A stretch of DNA of 63,260 nt, taken from Suilimivivens sp964614185 (GTDB taxonomy: Bacteria > Bacillota > Clostridia > Lachnospirales > Lachnospiraceae). Each line of letters opens with the position of its first letter. The stretch's first letter is position 1. The DNA lies in the NCBI GenBank assembly GCA_964614185.1, contig CAZTKJ010000013.1:1-63260 (forward strand), given 5' to 3'. The notes below the pieces were generated by a model. The model did not search any database. It saw nothing but the letters and a program-made list of their open reading frames with translations, and was not told the origin of the DNA. This document shows, in pieces, positions 1 through 8,087 of this stretch. Position numbers and translations under genes: made by a program.

Positions 1-1
1 T

Positions 2-184
2 GGCGAACCTGTATTTTTGACCAAAAATGGCAGGGGCAAGTTTGTAGTTATGGATATTGAGGATTATGAACGCGAAAAGGCGGAGAAAAAGCTGCTGATG
101 AAGCTGCAGGAAGCAGAAGAAGCGGTTAAAGACGAAAGTGCATGGATGAGTCTAGACGAACTGAAAACATCTGTTGGGGTGTAA
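2..184 (+). CDS. Phd/YefM-type antitoxin, 3' part
   Basis: The open frame enters from the left edge and gives the last 60 residues of a small acidic protein. It starts with a GEPVFLTKNGRGKFVVMD-like segment, the usual second half of the Phd/YefM N-terminal DNA-binding fold. A charged helical tail follows, which in this family wraps around and neutralises the toxin. The stop codon lies 3 bases before the start of a RelE/ParE-like gene, the normal antitoxin-toxin order. In this family the antitoxin also represses its own operon. The 5' end and the promoter lie outside the window. The call is based on the motif and the neighbour. Confidence 0.8.
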   Translation, partial: GEPVFLTKNGRGKFVVMDIEDYEREKAEKKLLMKLQEAEEAVKDESAWMSLDELKTSVGV

Positions 185-187
185 TCT

Positions 188-490
188 ATGATGAAATTAC
201 GGATTAACCCTGTTGTTGCAGAAGATTTAAAGAATATTAAAAAGTATATTGCTGAAGATAATGAAGAAATGGCAGTAAAAACCATTCAGGAGATATATGC
301 TCAAATTGAGAATATACAACAATTTCCGCATATGGGAGCAGATCTTACTAAGAGGGTCAGCTTCAGAACTGATTATAAGTATGTGATTTGTGGAAATTAT
401 GTAGTGTTGTATAAGATTGGGGACGAGTATGTGGAAATTTTCCGAGTGGTGAATCGGTATCAGGATATTACGCAAATATTATGGAGATAA
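188..490 (+). CDS. RelE/ParE-family toxin
   Basis: This 100-residue basic protein has the RelE/ParE pattern: an N-terminal strand followed by two helices with repeated charged residues (LRINPVVAEDLKNIKKYI), then a QFPHMG turn, and strands ending in FRVVNRYQDITQIL. Most ParE/RelE proteins are 90-105 residues long. Such toxins either cleave mRNA on the ribosome or poison gyrase; the sequence alone does not show which. It lies 3 bases downstream of the antitoxin gene and is probably co-transcribed and co-translated with it. Two ATG codons occur in tandem at the start, and either could be used. Confidence 0.82.
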   Translation: MMKLRINPVVAEDLKNIKKYIAEDNEEMAVKTIQEIYAQIENIQQFPHMGADLTKRVSFRTDYKYVICGNYVVLYKIGDEYVEIFRVVNRYQDITQILWR

Positions 491-600
491 CAGTGATTAA
501 AAAAATGATGTTGGAAAATTCAATGTTTATAAGCTCTAAATTTATTCTTTAATAACTGTCAAGGATGTAACCGGTGTCAGACGAAGAGGATTGAAATGAT

Positions 601-1653
601 ATGAAAAAGAGGATTTGTGAAATTGTTGTTATCGTAGTCATCATGTTTTCTTTATATTATTTTGCAGAAGATTGGGAAGAAACAAGTCAGGCAATGCAGA
701 AAGCGGAAGAGATACCTGATACAGATGTTGCTGTACAGCCATCTGAAGTAATGGACAAGTCCTATGCAAAGGAAGCCGGGGAAGTGTTGGATCAAAGCAC
801 CTCCGGTAATGAAGCTATGGAATACGAGAAGGCACAGAGCACAGAGAGCATAATACAACAAAATGAAGAAAAGTTTTATGAGGCAGCGGATAAACTGGGA
901 TTAGATAAATTGGAGGCGGCGGATTATTATGCAAGGCTCTGCGAGGACAATGTTTTTCTGGACGGAACAAGACTGTTTTCTGCTTTGGAAATATATGACC
1001 TGGATGGAAATGGACAGAAGGATATGGTAGTGATGGTACAGGAAGGAGAACTCTATTTTTATGGTGAAGGTTATATTTATTTTTATATGAATGAAGATGA
1101 GGCTTACTGTTTTGAGGATGAAGAATATCCATTCTTTTCTTTTATTAACATTGTGAGCGGAGATTTTGATAGCGATGGGAATATTGAGCTTGCATTCGAA
1201 TCGCCGGGGATAGGAAATGGAGGTTCAGGAGACTGGCATAACAGGATATTAAAATATAAGGATCACAGCATGGAAAAAATGGAATTCCCATTTGAGACCT
1301 GTGAAGATGATATAAGAAGTATAAATATAGAGATTACGCAGGAAGCATTGGAGAATACCTATAGTGCGTATTGTCCATATTTTGATGAAACAATCATATT
1401 TGAGACGGATAATATATTTGAACCGAGTGGTCAGCGCGTGGTTGGAAGCAGTTCCAGAGGTTATTTTGATTTATGTACTACGGAGTATGAAGGCCAGGAT
1501 GCGTTGGTAGCATCCGAGTATCTTTATGGTGAAGGAGGCCATGTGCATTGTGTGGGTTTGGCAAAATTTTTGATTGTGTGGGAGAAAGACGGGAGTGGTT
1601 GTGTTAAAACATGGTGGATAGAATCATCCGATGGATCAAAAAAGTATCTATGA
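601..1653 (+). CDS. Membrane-anchored hypothetical protein with FG-GAP/VCBS-like Ca-loop motifs
   Basis: I do not recognise a named family for this 350-residue protein. Residues 5-23 form a single hydrophobic N-terminal segment after MKKR, without a clear lipobox, so it is probably a signal anchor or signal peptide. A low-complexity, acidic linker runs to about residue 95. The C-terminal two thirds contain two Asp-rich loops, DLDGNGQKD and DFDSDGNIE, of the kind seen in FG-GAP/VCBS repeats and calcium-binding loops. They are followed by strand-rich, Tyr- and Phe-rich sequence. The protein is therefore probably extracytoplasmic. It stands alone between the toxin-antitoxin pair and its own terminator. 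Confidence 0.6.
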   Translation: MKKRICEIVVIVVIMFSLYYFAEDWEETSQAMQKAEEIPDTDVAVQPSEVMDKSYAKEAGEVLDQSTSGNEAMEYEKAQSTESIIQQNEEKFYEAADKLGLDKLEAADYYARLCEDNVFLDGTRLFSALEIYDLDGNGQKDMVVMVQEGELYFYGEGYIYFYMNEDEAYCFEDEEYPFFSFINIVSGDFDSDGNIELAFESPGIGNGGSGDWHNRILKYKDHSMEKMEFPFETCEDDIRSINIEITQEALENTYSAYCPYFDETIIFETDNIFEPSGQRVVGSSSRGYFDLCTTEYEGQDALVASEYLYGEGGHVHCVGLAKFLIVWEKDGSGCVKTWWIESSDGSKKYL

Positions 1654-1659
1654 AACCTT

Positions 1660-1696
1660 GCCTGGAAATATGATGTTTCCGGGCTTTTTCTTTTTT
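1660..1696 (+). terminator. Rho-independent terminator
   Basis: GCCTGGAAA and TTTCCGGGC pair over 9 bp (one G-T wobble) around a 6-base loop and are followed by a 13-base stretch containing 12 T. It ends the unit of the preceding anchored protein. Confidence 0.85.
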
Positions 1697-1730
1697 GCCT
1701 TATTCTCAAAACATAAATTCAAGTTTTTTA

Positions 1731-1759
1731 TTGACAAGCAGAAGACGATAAAGTAAGAT
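1731..1759 (+). promoter_or_regulatory. Sigma-A promoter of the BlaI/M56 pair
   Basis: TTGACA at 1731-1736 and TAAGAT at 1754-1759 are separated by 17 bases. Transcription would begin near 1766, beside the dyad at 1768-1781. Confidence 0.75.
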
Positions 1760-1767
1760 ATAAGCGT

Positions 1768-1781
1768 GTTACAAATGTAAC
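1768..1781. promoter_or_regulatory. BlaI/CopY-type operator (TACA-N2-TGTA)
   Basis: GTTACAAATGTAAC is a dyad with 6-bp arms and a two-base centre. It contains TACA-N2-TGTA, the core of operators bound by the BlaI/MecI/CopY winged-helix family. It sits at the expected transcription start of the gene for just such a repressor, so autorepression is likely. The motif is seen directly; the regulatory role is inferred. Confidence 0.72.
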
Positions 1782-1804
1782 CCACGCGTAAAAGGAGCAA
1801 AATA

Positions 1805-2188
1805 ATGAATGCGATAAAATGTAAGATTTCTGATGCTGAGCTTGAGGTGATGCAAATACTTTGGCGGGAAAAGCGGGCTGTACCCTTTGGCGATATTCGT
1901 ACTGAGTTGAATAGTAAAATGGGTTGGGAAAAATCTACAATTGCAACGCTTTTAAGAAGGCTTTTAAGAAAGGGAGCTATTTCGATTCAGGAGAAAGAAG
2001 TCCATTACTATGTATCGAATATTTCAAAGGAAGATTTTATCAAGTTTAAGGAAAAGAGTTTGATAGATAAACTCTATGAGGGTAGTGCAAAGAATTTTGT
2101 CGCTGCTCTTTGTCAAAGCGGGGAACTCACAGAAGCTGATATTGATGAACTAAAAATGTATTTCCGAATGGGGGACAAAGATCAATGA
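1805..2188 (+). CDS. BlaI/MecI/CopY-family repressor
   Basis: This 127-residue protein has the Penicillinase_R (BlaI/MecI) layout. It opens with ISDAELEVMQILWREK, then a winged helix whose recognition part reads WEKSTIATLLRRLLRKG, then a short dimerisation tail. Family members repress their own operon and are inactivated by proteolysis triggered by a partner membrane protease, or by metal in the CopY branch. The next gene encodes such a protease and overlaps this one by 4 bases (ATGA). A TACA-N2-TGTA operator lies 24 bases upstream of the start codon. No beta-lactamase gene is adjacent, so the true target may be the pair itself or genes elsewhere. Confidence 0.9.
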   Translation: MNAIKCKISDAELEVMQILWREKRAVPFGDIRTELNSKMGWEKSTIATLLRRLLRKGAISIQEKEVHYYVSNISKEDFIKFKEKSLIDKLYEGSAKNFVAALCQSGELTEADIDELKMYFRMGDKDQ

Positions 2189-3747
2189 ATGCTATTGAAG
2201 AATATTTTGTAGAAATTATTAAGCTTATTCTTACAATGACATTTACCGGAAGTATCGTATCAATTTTCTTATTTGCAATAAAGCCAATGATCAAAGAAAG
2301 GCTGCCAAAGTCATTTCAATATTACATGTGGTTTCCGGTGATAATAGCTTTGATATTGCCTTTATCCAAAATCGTTGTGATATCTGCACCTGGTAGTTCA
2401 GAAATGCCAATTAAATCAATGCATGATATTGCTCAGAAGATTTCAGATACAGCATTTGAAAGGCCTGTAACTTTTGGGGGAGTGTCGCAGGTGGGGAATA
2501 AACAAAATATTTTGCAAACTACTGCACATTTTCCAAGTATTGCAACGATGCTATTTATTTTCTGGCTATTGGGAATGATTGTGGTTCTTAGTTTTAATAT
2601 TATATGCTATGCGCTATATGTTCGAAAGCTCAAAAAATATAATATAAGTGCGGATAAGCAGGAAATGGAGTTATTGAATAAGCTGTCCGGAAGTAAGAAT
2701 ACTCCGCGGTTGTATAAAAATTCCATAGTAGCCACTCCTATTTTGATGGGTGTGTTCCGGCCCGAAATTATTTTGCCTTATAAAGAGTATGAGGAGATGA
2801 AACTTCAAGGTATTCTTTTGCATGAAATTACACACATGCGGAAGTATGACATTGTTATTAAATGGTTGTTAATTCTTGCTGGTGCATTACACTGGTTTAA
2901 TCCGATTATATATTTTGTTCGTCTGGAGATTAGCAAAGCATGTGAACTTGCCTGTGATGAATCTGTTATAAAGAAATTCGATAATGACGGAAGGCAGCAT
3001 TATGGCGATTCATTAATTATGGTTGCTGCTGATACAATAAGAAAGATTCCCGTTTCGGTAACTATGTTCGAAGACAAAAAAAATCTGAAAGAAAGATTAA
3101 ATGCAATTATGAAATATAAGGATTTTTCTAAAAAAACTATTTATTTATCCTGCATATTATTTATTATTATTATCTGTGGTACATTTTATTTTGGCATAGC
3201 AAGAAGTTCAATGAATATGGAGAATGGAGATACAATAACATATACAGATGAAACCCCGATACAGAGACAAAAGCATAAGAAAGAGATTGAAGTAAAGCAA
3301 GCATTATGTGATTATGATAAAGATAATATAGTTGGAGTGTGGGTATTCCTGGCGGCCTCTGATGATGATATTATCTCTGCAAATATCTTGGTTGTAAGTA
3401 ACGATGAAATTACCGATGTAGATGAACAGGATAAGATAAAGGCTGTTGCATCAGAGAGTCTTAATCTTGATGTTCAAAAGATTAGTTTAGAATATATGGA
3501 TAAAGAAACATTTCTCATGCAGGGAAGCCAGGCCAAAAATGATTTGCAGCAAAACCTTGAATCAGAGGAAATGCAAATGCTGTTGAATGAAGAAATAAAA
3601 GAATCAGAAGAAATGCAAAGGATATTGAATGAAAATTTAATAAATATACAAAAAGAATATGAAAAACAAATAGAAGAGTTAGAAAAATTGTATAAAGAGA
3701 AAGAAGAGCTGCAAAAGCAAATAGAAGATTTGGAAAATAGTAATTAA
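2185..3747 (+). CDS. BlaR1-like M56 membrane metalloprotease
   Basis: The 520-residue protein has hydrophobic segments near residues 11-32, 47-67, 115-140 and 320-340. The zinc protease motif HEITH sits in LLHEITHMRKYD at about residues 213-217, and the downstream glutamate region is ACELACDESVI, as in the BlaR1/MecR1 (M56) family. The family member senses a signal outside the cell and cleaves the partner repressor. BlaR1 carries a penicillin-binding sensor domain after the last membrane segment, but this protein does not. Instead it has an extracytoplasmic region of about 180 residues that ends in a Glu/Lys/Gln-rich coiled coil (about 450-520). The signal is therefore probably not a beta-lactam. 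Translation is coupled to the repressor gene. Confidence 0.85.
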   Translation: MNAIEEYFVEIIKLILTMTFTGSIVSIFLFAIKPMIKERLPKSFQYYMWFPVIIALILPLSKIVVISAPGSSEMPIKSMHDIAQKISDTAFERPVTFGGVSQVGNKQNILQTTAHFPSIATMLFIFWLLGMIVVLSFNIICYALYVRKLKKYNISADKQEMELLNKLSGSKNTPRLYKNSIVATPILMGVFRPEIILPYKEYEEMKLQGILLHEITHMRKYDIVIKWLLILAGALHWFNPIIYFVRLEISKACELACDESVIKKFDNDGRQHYGDSLIMVAADTIRKIPVSVTMFEDKKNLKERLNAIMKYKDFSKKTIYLSCILFIIIICGTFYFGIARSSMNMENGDTITYTDETPIQRQKHKKEIEVKQALCDYDKDNIVGVWVFLAASDDDIISANILVVSNDEITDVDEQDKIKAVASESLNLDVQKISLEYMDKETFLMQGSQAKNDLQQNLESEEMQMLLNEEIKESEEMQRILNENLINIQKEYEKQIEELEKLYKEKEELQKQIEDLENSN

Positions 3748-3772
3748 AATATGATGCATATGAAAAAAGATG

Positions 3773-3808
3773 AAAACCCACAGGCATAAAAACAGGTCTG
3801 TGGGTTTT
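3773..3808 (+). terminator. Rho-independent terminator
   Basis: AAAACCCACAG pairs perfectly with CTGTGGGTTTT over 11 bp, 26 bases after the M56 gene. The T-run forms the end of the stem, and the symmetric A-tract could let it act in both directions. Confidence 0.82.
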
Positions 3809-3828
3809 AGTAATTTGCAGAATAATTA

Positions 3829-3856
3829 TTGTTTTATGATATGAATATGGTACAAT
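3829..3856 (+). promoter_or_regulatory. Promoter of the diguanylate cyclase gene
   Basis: TTGTTT at 3829-3834 and TACAAT at 3851-3856 have 16-base spacing. A TGG just before the -10 box gives an extended -10 element. Confidence 0.6.
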
Positions 3857-3893
3857 AGTAACAGATAATAATGGATATAAAAGGGAATCTTAC

Positions 3894-5567
3894 ATGATAA
3901 AGATAAAAAGTAAAACAGTTGTTTTTTGCATAGGAATATTGATCCTTTTTATAAGCGTAGGAAGAGTTTCCCTTCAGGCAGATGGAGCATCCGGCAGCGA
4001 TGAGGGCAGAATCCTGTTTATCAGTTCTTATGACTATGGCTGGGATACGGTACAGAGCCAGATTGAGGGGATTAAAGCTGGCGCAGGGGCGATGACTACC
4101 ATTGATTATGAATTTATGGATACAAAAAGGGTAGATGATGAAACCTCGGCAAGACAGTTTTATGAAGGACTGAAGTATCGTATGTCAGAGGTAGAACCCT
4201 ATGACGTGATCATTCTGGGAGATGATGCAGCTCTTATATTTGCTTTGGAATACAAAGAGGAACTCTTTGCAGAGACTCCTCTTGTTTTTGAAGGAATCAA
4301 TAATGACGAACTGGCGCTGCAGGCGGCAGAAGATCCTTTGATTACGGGAATAATAGAAAAACTGTCTGTAGAGAAGAATATTGATTTTGCCCGTACTTTA
4401 ATACCGGATGCAAAGAAAGTTATTGCTATTTTAGATGATACTGTTACAGGAGAGGCGGAGAGGAAACGTTTTTTCAGCTATCAGGATAAGTATCCGGAAC
4501 TGGAATTTTCAGAAATAGATGCATCAAAATATAGTACCCTGGAATTGAAGCAGCAGATCAGACAGGTGGAAGAAGACAGTATCCTTATATATGTAGTTAT
4601 GACAGAAGATGCAGATGGAAAGCAGTATTCCAACAAAGAGGCGGTAAAGATGGTAACTACCATATCTCGTGTACCGGTATTCCGTATGTTGGAAGCCGGT
4701 ATAGGAGAAGGAATTCTGGGAGGCAATGTGGTGTCCATGTATAAATCCGGAGAAATTGCCGCCAATATAGCCATGGATATTATTCATGGAAAGAAGAGCA
4801 GTGAAATCGGGGTTATTGTTGACAGTCCTAACGTTTATTGCGTTGATCAGATGGTCATGGAAGAATATGGACTGAGCATGGATCTGATACCGGAAGGAAC
4901 GCAGATTGTAAATTACAGGATGTCTTTTGGTGAAAGAAATAGAGAAGCCCTGATTCCCGCAAGCATTTTAGTGGCGGCGCTTCTGATTATTATATTTGTC
5001 TGCGTCATTGATATTATGAACAGGAGAAAGTTATTAAGAGAGCTGGAAGCGGCCAGAAGTCTTATGGAATCGGCTTCACAGCATGATTTCCTGACAGGAC
5101 TTCATAATCGGAGTAAATTTATGGAGGATTTGGAAAGCACCATTGCAGAAAAGACTCCATGTACGATCATGATGATCGATATTGATGAATTTAAGAAAAT
5201 CAATGATACTTATGGACATACGGCAGGAGATGTGGCACTGAAGGAAGTGGCAGCCAGACTGAAAAAGCTGGAATCCCAGATATTGACGCCTTACCGATTT
5301 GCAGGAGATGAATTTATTATCATTATCAAAAGCACGCAGGGTAAAATAGTAGATAAGACAGCCTTTCAGTGTAAGGAGTTGTTTGGCGTTCCCTTTAATT
5401 TTGGCGGTGGCGAAAGAACAGTATATGGAAGTATTGGTATTGCTTCCTATCCGAAGGATGCAGAAGATGCAGAGCATTTGATCATATGTGCGGACCATGC
5501 AATGTATAGAATTAAAAAGAGCGGCAAAAATAATTTTGCTTATTATGAGTCGGATATGGCAGACTGA
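3894..5567 (+). CDS. Membrane diguanylate cyclase with periplasmic-binding-like sensor
   Basis: This 557-residue protein has an N-terminal signal segment (about 7-26). A large extracytoplasmic domain (about 35-335) resembles the ABC-transporter substrate-binding fold (ILFISSYDYGWDTVQSQIEGI, then DTKRVDDE). A second membrane helix lies at about 351-375, and a GGDEF domain follows from about 395. The cyclase motifs are HDFLTGLHNR, MIDIDEFKKINDTYGH, and AGDEF at 470-474, a variant often active in this family. The RxxD product-inhibition site that normally lies five residues before the motif is absent (SQIL there). It probably makes cyclic-di-GMP in response to an external ligand. A clear AAGGGA ribosome site precedes the ATG. 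The TPR-fusion gene starts 29 bases downstream and is likely co-transcribed. Confidence 0.9.
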   Translation: MIKIKSKTVVFCIGILILFISVGRVSLQADGASGSDEGRILFISSYDYGWDTVQSQIEGIKAGAGAMTTIDYEFMDTKRVDDETSARQFYEGLKYRMSEVEPYDVIILGDDAALIFALEYKEELFAETPLVFEGINNDELALQAAEDPLITGIIEKLSVEKNIDFARTLIPDAKKVIAILDDTVTGEAERKRFFSYQDKYPELEFSEIDASKYSTLELKQQIRQVEEDSILIYVVMTEDADGKQYSNKEAVKMVTTISRVPVFRMLEAGIGEGILGGNVVSMYKSGEIAANIAMDIIHGKKSSEIGVIVDSPNVYCVDQMVMEEYGLSMDLIPEGTQIVNYRMSFGERNREALIPASILVAALLIIIFVCVIDIMNRRKLLRELEAARSLMESASQHDFLTGLHNRSKFMEDLESTIAEKTPCTIMMIDIDEFKKINDTYGHTAGDVALKEVAARLKKLESQILTPYRFAGDEFIIIIKSTQGKIVDKTAFQCKELFGVPFNFGGGERTVYGSIGIASYPKDAEDAEHLIICADHAMYRIKKSGKNNFAYYESDMAD

Positions 5568-5596
5568 TTATCAGATGAAAACGTGGAGGCATGAAT

Positions 5597-7930
5597 ATGA
5601 ATATTGAAGTTGTGTTATCACAGTTGGATGATTTGTTTGCAAACCATCAGGTAAACCGTGTAGAAGATTTTTTGATGGGGAAGCTAAAGGAAGCTTCCGA
5701 AGAGGGAGATCAGAATGCAGTAATTACGTTGATGAATGAACTGATCGGACACTTCAGGGAAATGGGGGAAGCGGACAGATCCGTAGAGTATTGTCATCAG
5801 GTGTTATTGCTTATGCAGAATATGGGAATGGAAGGAACCGTACCTTATGCTACTACCCTTATTAATGTAGCTAACGCTTATCGGGCAGCAGGATTGCTGC
5901 GTGAATCCATGGAAGCTTATCAGGGTACAAAAGCGATTTATGAAGACAGGATTGCGTCTGATGATTTCAGATATGCCAGTTTATATAATAATATGAGTCT
6001 CCTTTTTCAGGAAATGGGAGATTATGAAAGCGCCTGCGACTGTCTGGAAAGAGCCCTTGGCATTGTTTCTTTGTATAATGATGCAAGAATAGAGGCAGCT
6101 GTAACTTATACGAATCTGGCAGCCTCACAGCTTAAACTTAGCAGATATGAGGAAGCAATAGAAAACTTAAAAAAGGCATTTTCCCTTTTTGAGATGGATG
6201 AAGACAGAGATTACCATTACAGCGGCGCTTTATCTGCCATGGGAGAAGCTCAGTATATGGCAGGAAATTTAGCAGAATCAGCCAGATATTACCAACTGGC
6301 ATTAAAAGAAATTGAAAGGAATATGGGAAGAAATAAGGCATATGAGATTACACTTCAAAATCTGAATGCAGTTACTATGCAGATGTCCCACCTGCCGGAA
6401 GGAAACAGAACTTTTAAAAATGGTCTGGAATTGTGTGAAGCTTTTTACAAGGAATTCGGCATTCCGATGATTCGTACCAAATTTCCTGCTTATGAATCGG
6501 TTATCGCAGTAGGACTTGTAGGGGAAGGCTCGGATTGCTTTGGATTTGATGATGAAGTGTCAAGAGACCATGATTTTGGCCCCGGATTTTGTATGTGGCT
6601 GACGGATCAGACATATGATGAAATTGGCGCGGAATTGCAGAAGGCATATGAGGAACTTCCCATGACCTATATGGGAATTACCAGATTTCCTACAGTCAAG
6701 GCATCGAAAAGAGTGGGAGTGTTCAGAATCAGTGATTTTTATGATGGCCTGATTGGACTTGCGGATGTTCCGGCTACCAATAGCCAATGGTTGTTCCTTG
6801 AAGATTACCGCCTGGCGTCTGCCGTAAACGGCAAGGTATTCAGAGATGATCTGGGAGAATTTACCAGAATCAGGAACGGCATCTTAAGCTATTATCCGGA
6901 AGAGGTAAGACTTAGAAAAATTGCCAGAGAAGCAGCTCTTATGGCGCAGTCCGGTCAGTATAATTATTCCCGGATGCTTGGACGTGGCGAAATGGTGACG
7001 GCCCAGATTGCACTATCTGAATTTTTAAAACATACCATGGCCATCATATATCTGCTCAATAGAAAATATGCGCCTTTTTATAAATGGATGCATAAAGGTC
7101 TTTATAAATTGCCGATTCTTAAGGAGATAGGTGATATTTTAAACAGACTTGTAGAGCTGCCTATAGAAGATGAAAGGATTCCCCAGACAATTGAATATAT
7201 TGTGGCACGGATTATAGCGGAAATGAAAAAGCAGGGTCTTACCAGTGGGGATGATAATTATCTGGATCATCATACAGACAATATATTAAAGAGAATTCCA
7301 CAAAAGAATCAAAAAGAGGAGTCTTTCCACCAGGCACTGGTTCGGGAATTGGTATTATTAGAGTGGGAGGCCTTTGACAAGGTAGAGAATGAAGGTGGTA
7401 GAGCAGACTGTCAGGACGATTTCAATACATTCTCTATTATGCGGACCAGCCAGTACAATACATGGACCAGCGCCATGCTGCAAAGTTATATTCATGATTT
7501 TCGCAGTGCCAATGAGAGAGGATGGAATCTGATTACGGAAAAGTATGGAAGGATGATGGAAAGTACAGCGCCTTTAAAATATGAAGAAATAAAGGATTCC
7601 CTCCCAATTGTTCCGGAAGGGAAAAAAGAGATCATCGAGGAGATTGTAAAGATTCAGATTGACTGGATGGAAGATTTTGCAAAGCAATATCCTAAGGCGG
7701 CAGGCAATGCCAGAACCATCCATACCTCAGAAGATACGATGTTTGATACCTCTTATGAAACATATCTGAGAGGAGAGATTTCTACCTATTCTGATGAAAC
7801 GCTGGATTTGTATGGAAGGTTTATTGCAGACCTATGCAGAGAAGGGAAAAATCTGGCGAAAATGACCATGGAGAATACAGCTGTTCTTTATGGATATCAG
7901 TCATTGGAAGAGCTTGAGACAAAATTATAA
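5597..7930 (+). CDS. TPR - nucleotidyltransferase-like (DUF4037) - DUF4125 fusion protein
   Basis: This 777-residue soluble protein has three parts. Residues about 1-265 are tetratricopeptide repeats (ANAYRAAGLLRESMEAYQ, AASQLKLSRYEEAIENLKKA). Residues about 280-575 match DUF4037; GEGSD at 309-313 and DHD at 324-326, with 11 residues between them, fit the hG[GS]...Dh[DE] signature of pol-beta-like nucleotidyltransferases. Residues about 575-777 match DUF4125 (WEAFDKVENEGGRADCQDDF, then MMESTAP). The substrate is unknown. The second ATG (5597) is chosen because GGAGG ends about 8 bases before it; the first (5591) is too close. It follows the diguanylate cyclase closely and ends at a terminator, so the two genes form a unit. 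Confidence 0.75.
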   Translation: MNIEVVLSQLDDLFANHQVNRVEDFLMGKLKEASEEGDQNAVITLMNELIGHFREMGEADRSVEYCHQVLLLMQNMGMEGTVPYATTLINVANAYRAAGLLRESMEAYQGTKAIYEDRIASDDFRYASLYNNMSLLFQEMGDYESACDCLERALGIVSLYNDARIEAAVTYTNLAASQLKLSRYEEAIENLKKAFSLFEMDEDRDYHYSGALSAMGEAQYMAGNLAESARYYQLALKEIERNMGRNKAYEITLQNLNAVTMQMSHLPEGNRTFKNGLELCEAFYKEFGIPMIRTKFPAYESVIAVGLVGEGSDCFGFDDEVSRDHDFGPGFCMWLTDQTYDEIGAELQKAYEELPMTYMGITRFPTVKASKRVGVFRISDFYDGLIGLADVPATNSQWLFLEDYRLASAVNGKVFRDDLGEFTRIRNGILSYYPEEVRLRKIAREAALMAQSGQYNYSRMLGRGEMVTAQIALSEFLKHTMAIIYLLNRKYAPFYKWMHKGLYKLPILKEIGDILNRLVELPIEDERIPQTIEYIVARIIAEMKKQGLTSGDDNYLDHHTDNILKRIPQKNQKEESFHQALVRELVLLEWEAFDKVENEGGRADCQDDFNTFSIMRTSQYNTWTSAMLQSYIHDFRSANERGWNLITEKYGRMMESTAPLKYEEIKDSLPIVPEGKKEIIEEIVKIQIDWMEDFAKQYPKAAGNARTIHTSEDTMFDTSYETYLRGEISTYSDETLDLYGRFIADLCREGKNLAKMTMENTAVLYGYQSLEELETKL

Positions 7931-7938
7931 AAGAAAAA

Positions 7939-7984
7939 TCTGCCGTATACAGCCTGACTCATAGCTGTATCCGGCAGAACTTTT
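7939..7984 (+). terminator. Rho-independent terminator
   Basis: TCTGCCGTATACAGC pairs with GCTGTATCCGGCAGA (15 bp, one mismatch), followed by TTTT. It ends the cyclase/TPR-fusion unit. Confidence 0.85.
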
Positions 7985-7998
7985 GCTATAGACATAAG

Positions 7999-8014
7999 TA
8001 TTCCCCTGGGAATA
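7999..8014. repeat. 16-bp dyad TATTCCC-CT-GGGAATA
   Basis: Perfect 7-bp arms around a CT centre lie 74 bases upstream of the MATE gene. The spacing is too tight for a good hairpin, so it looks more like a protein-binding dyad. No regulator gene is next to it. Confidence 0.4.
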
Positions 8015-8087
8015 GCCTGGCATATGATCTTCAAAGATTGCCCTTGGAATATTATATGATTAAAAGTGAAAAGGTGAATAAAGAGAA

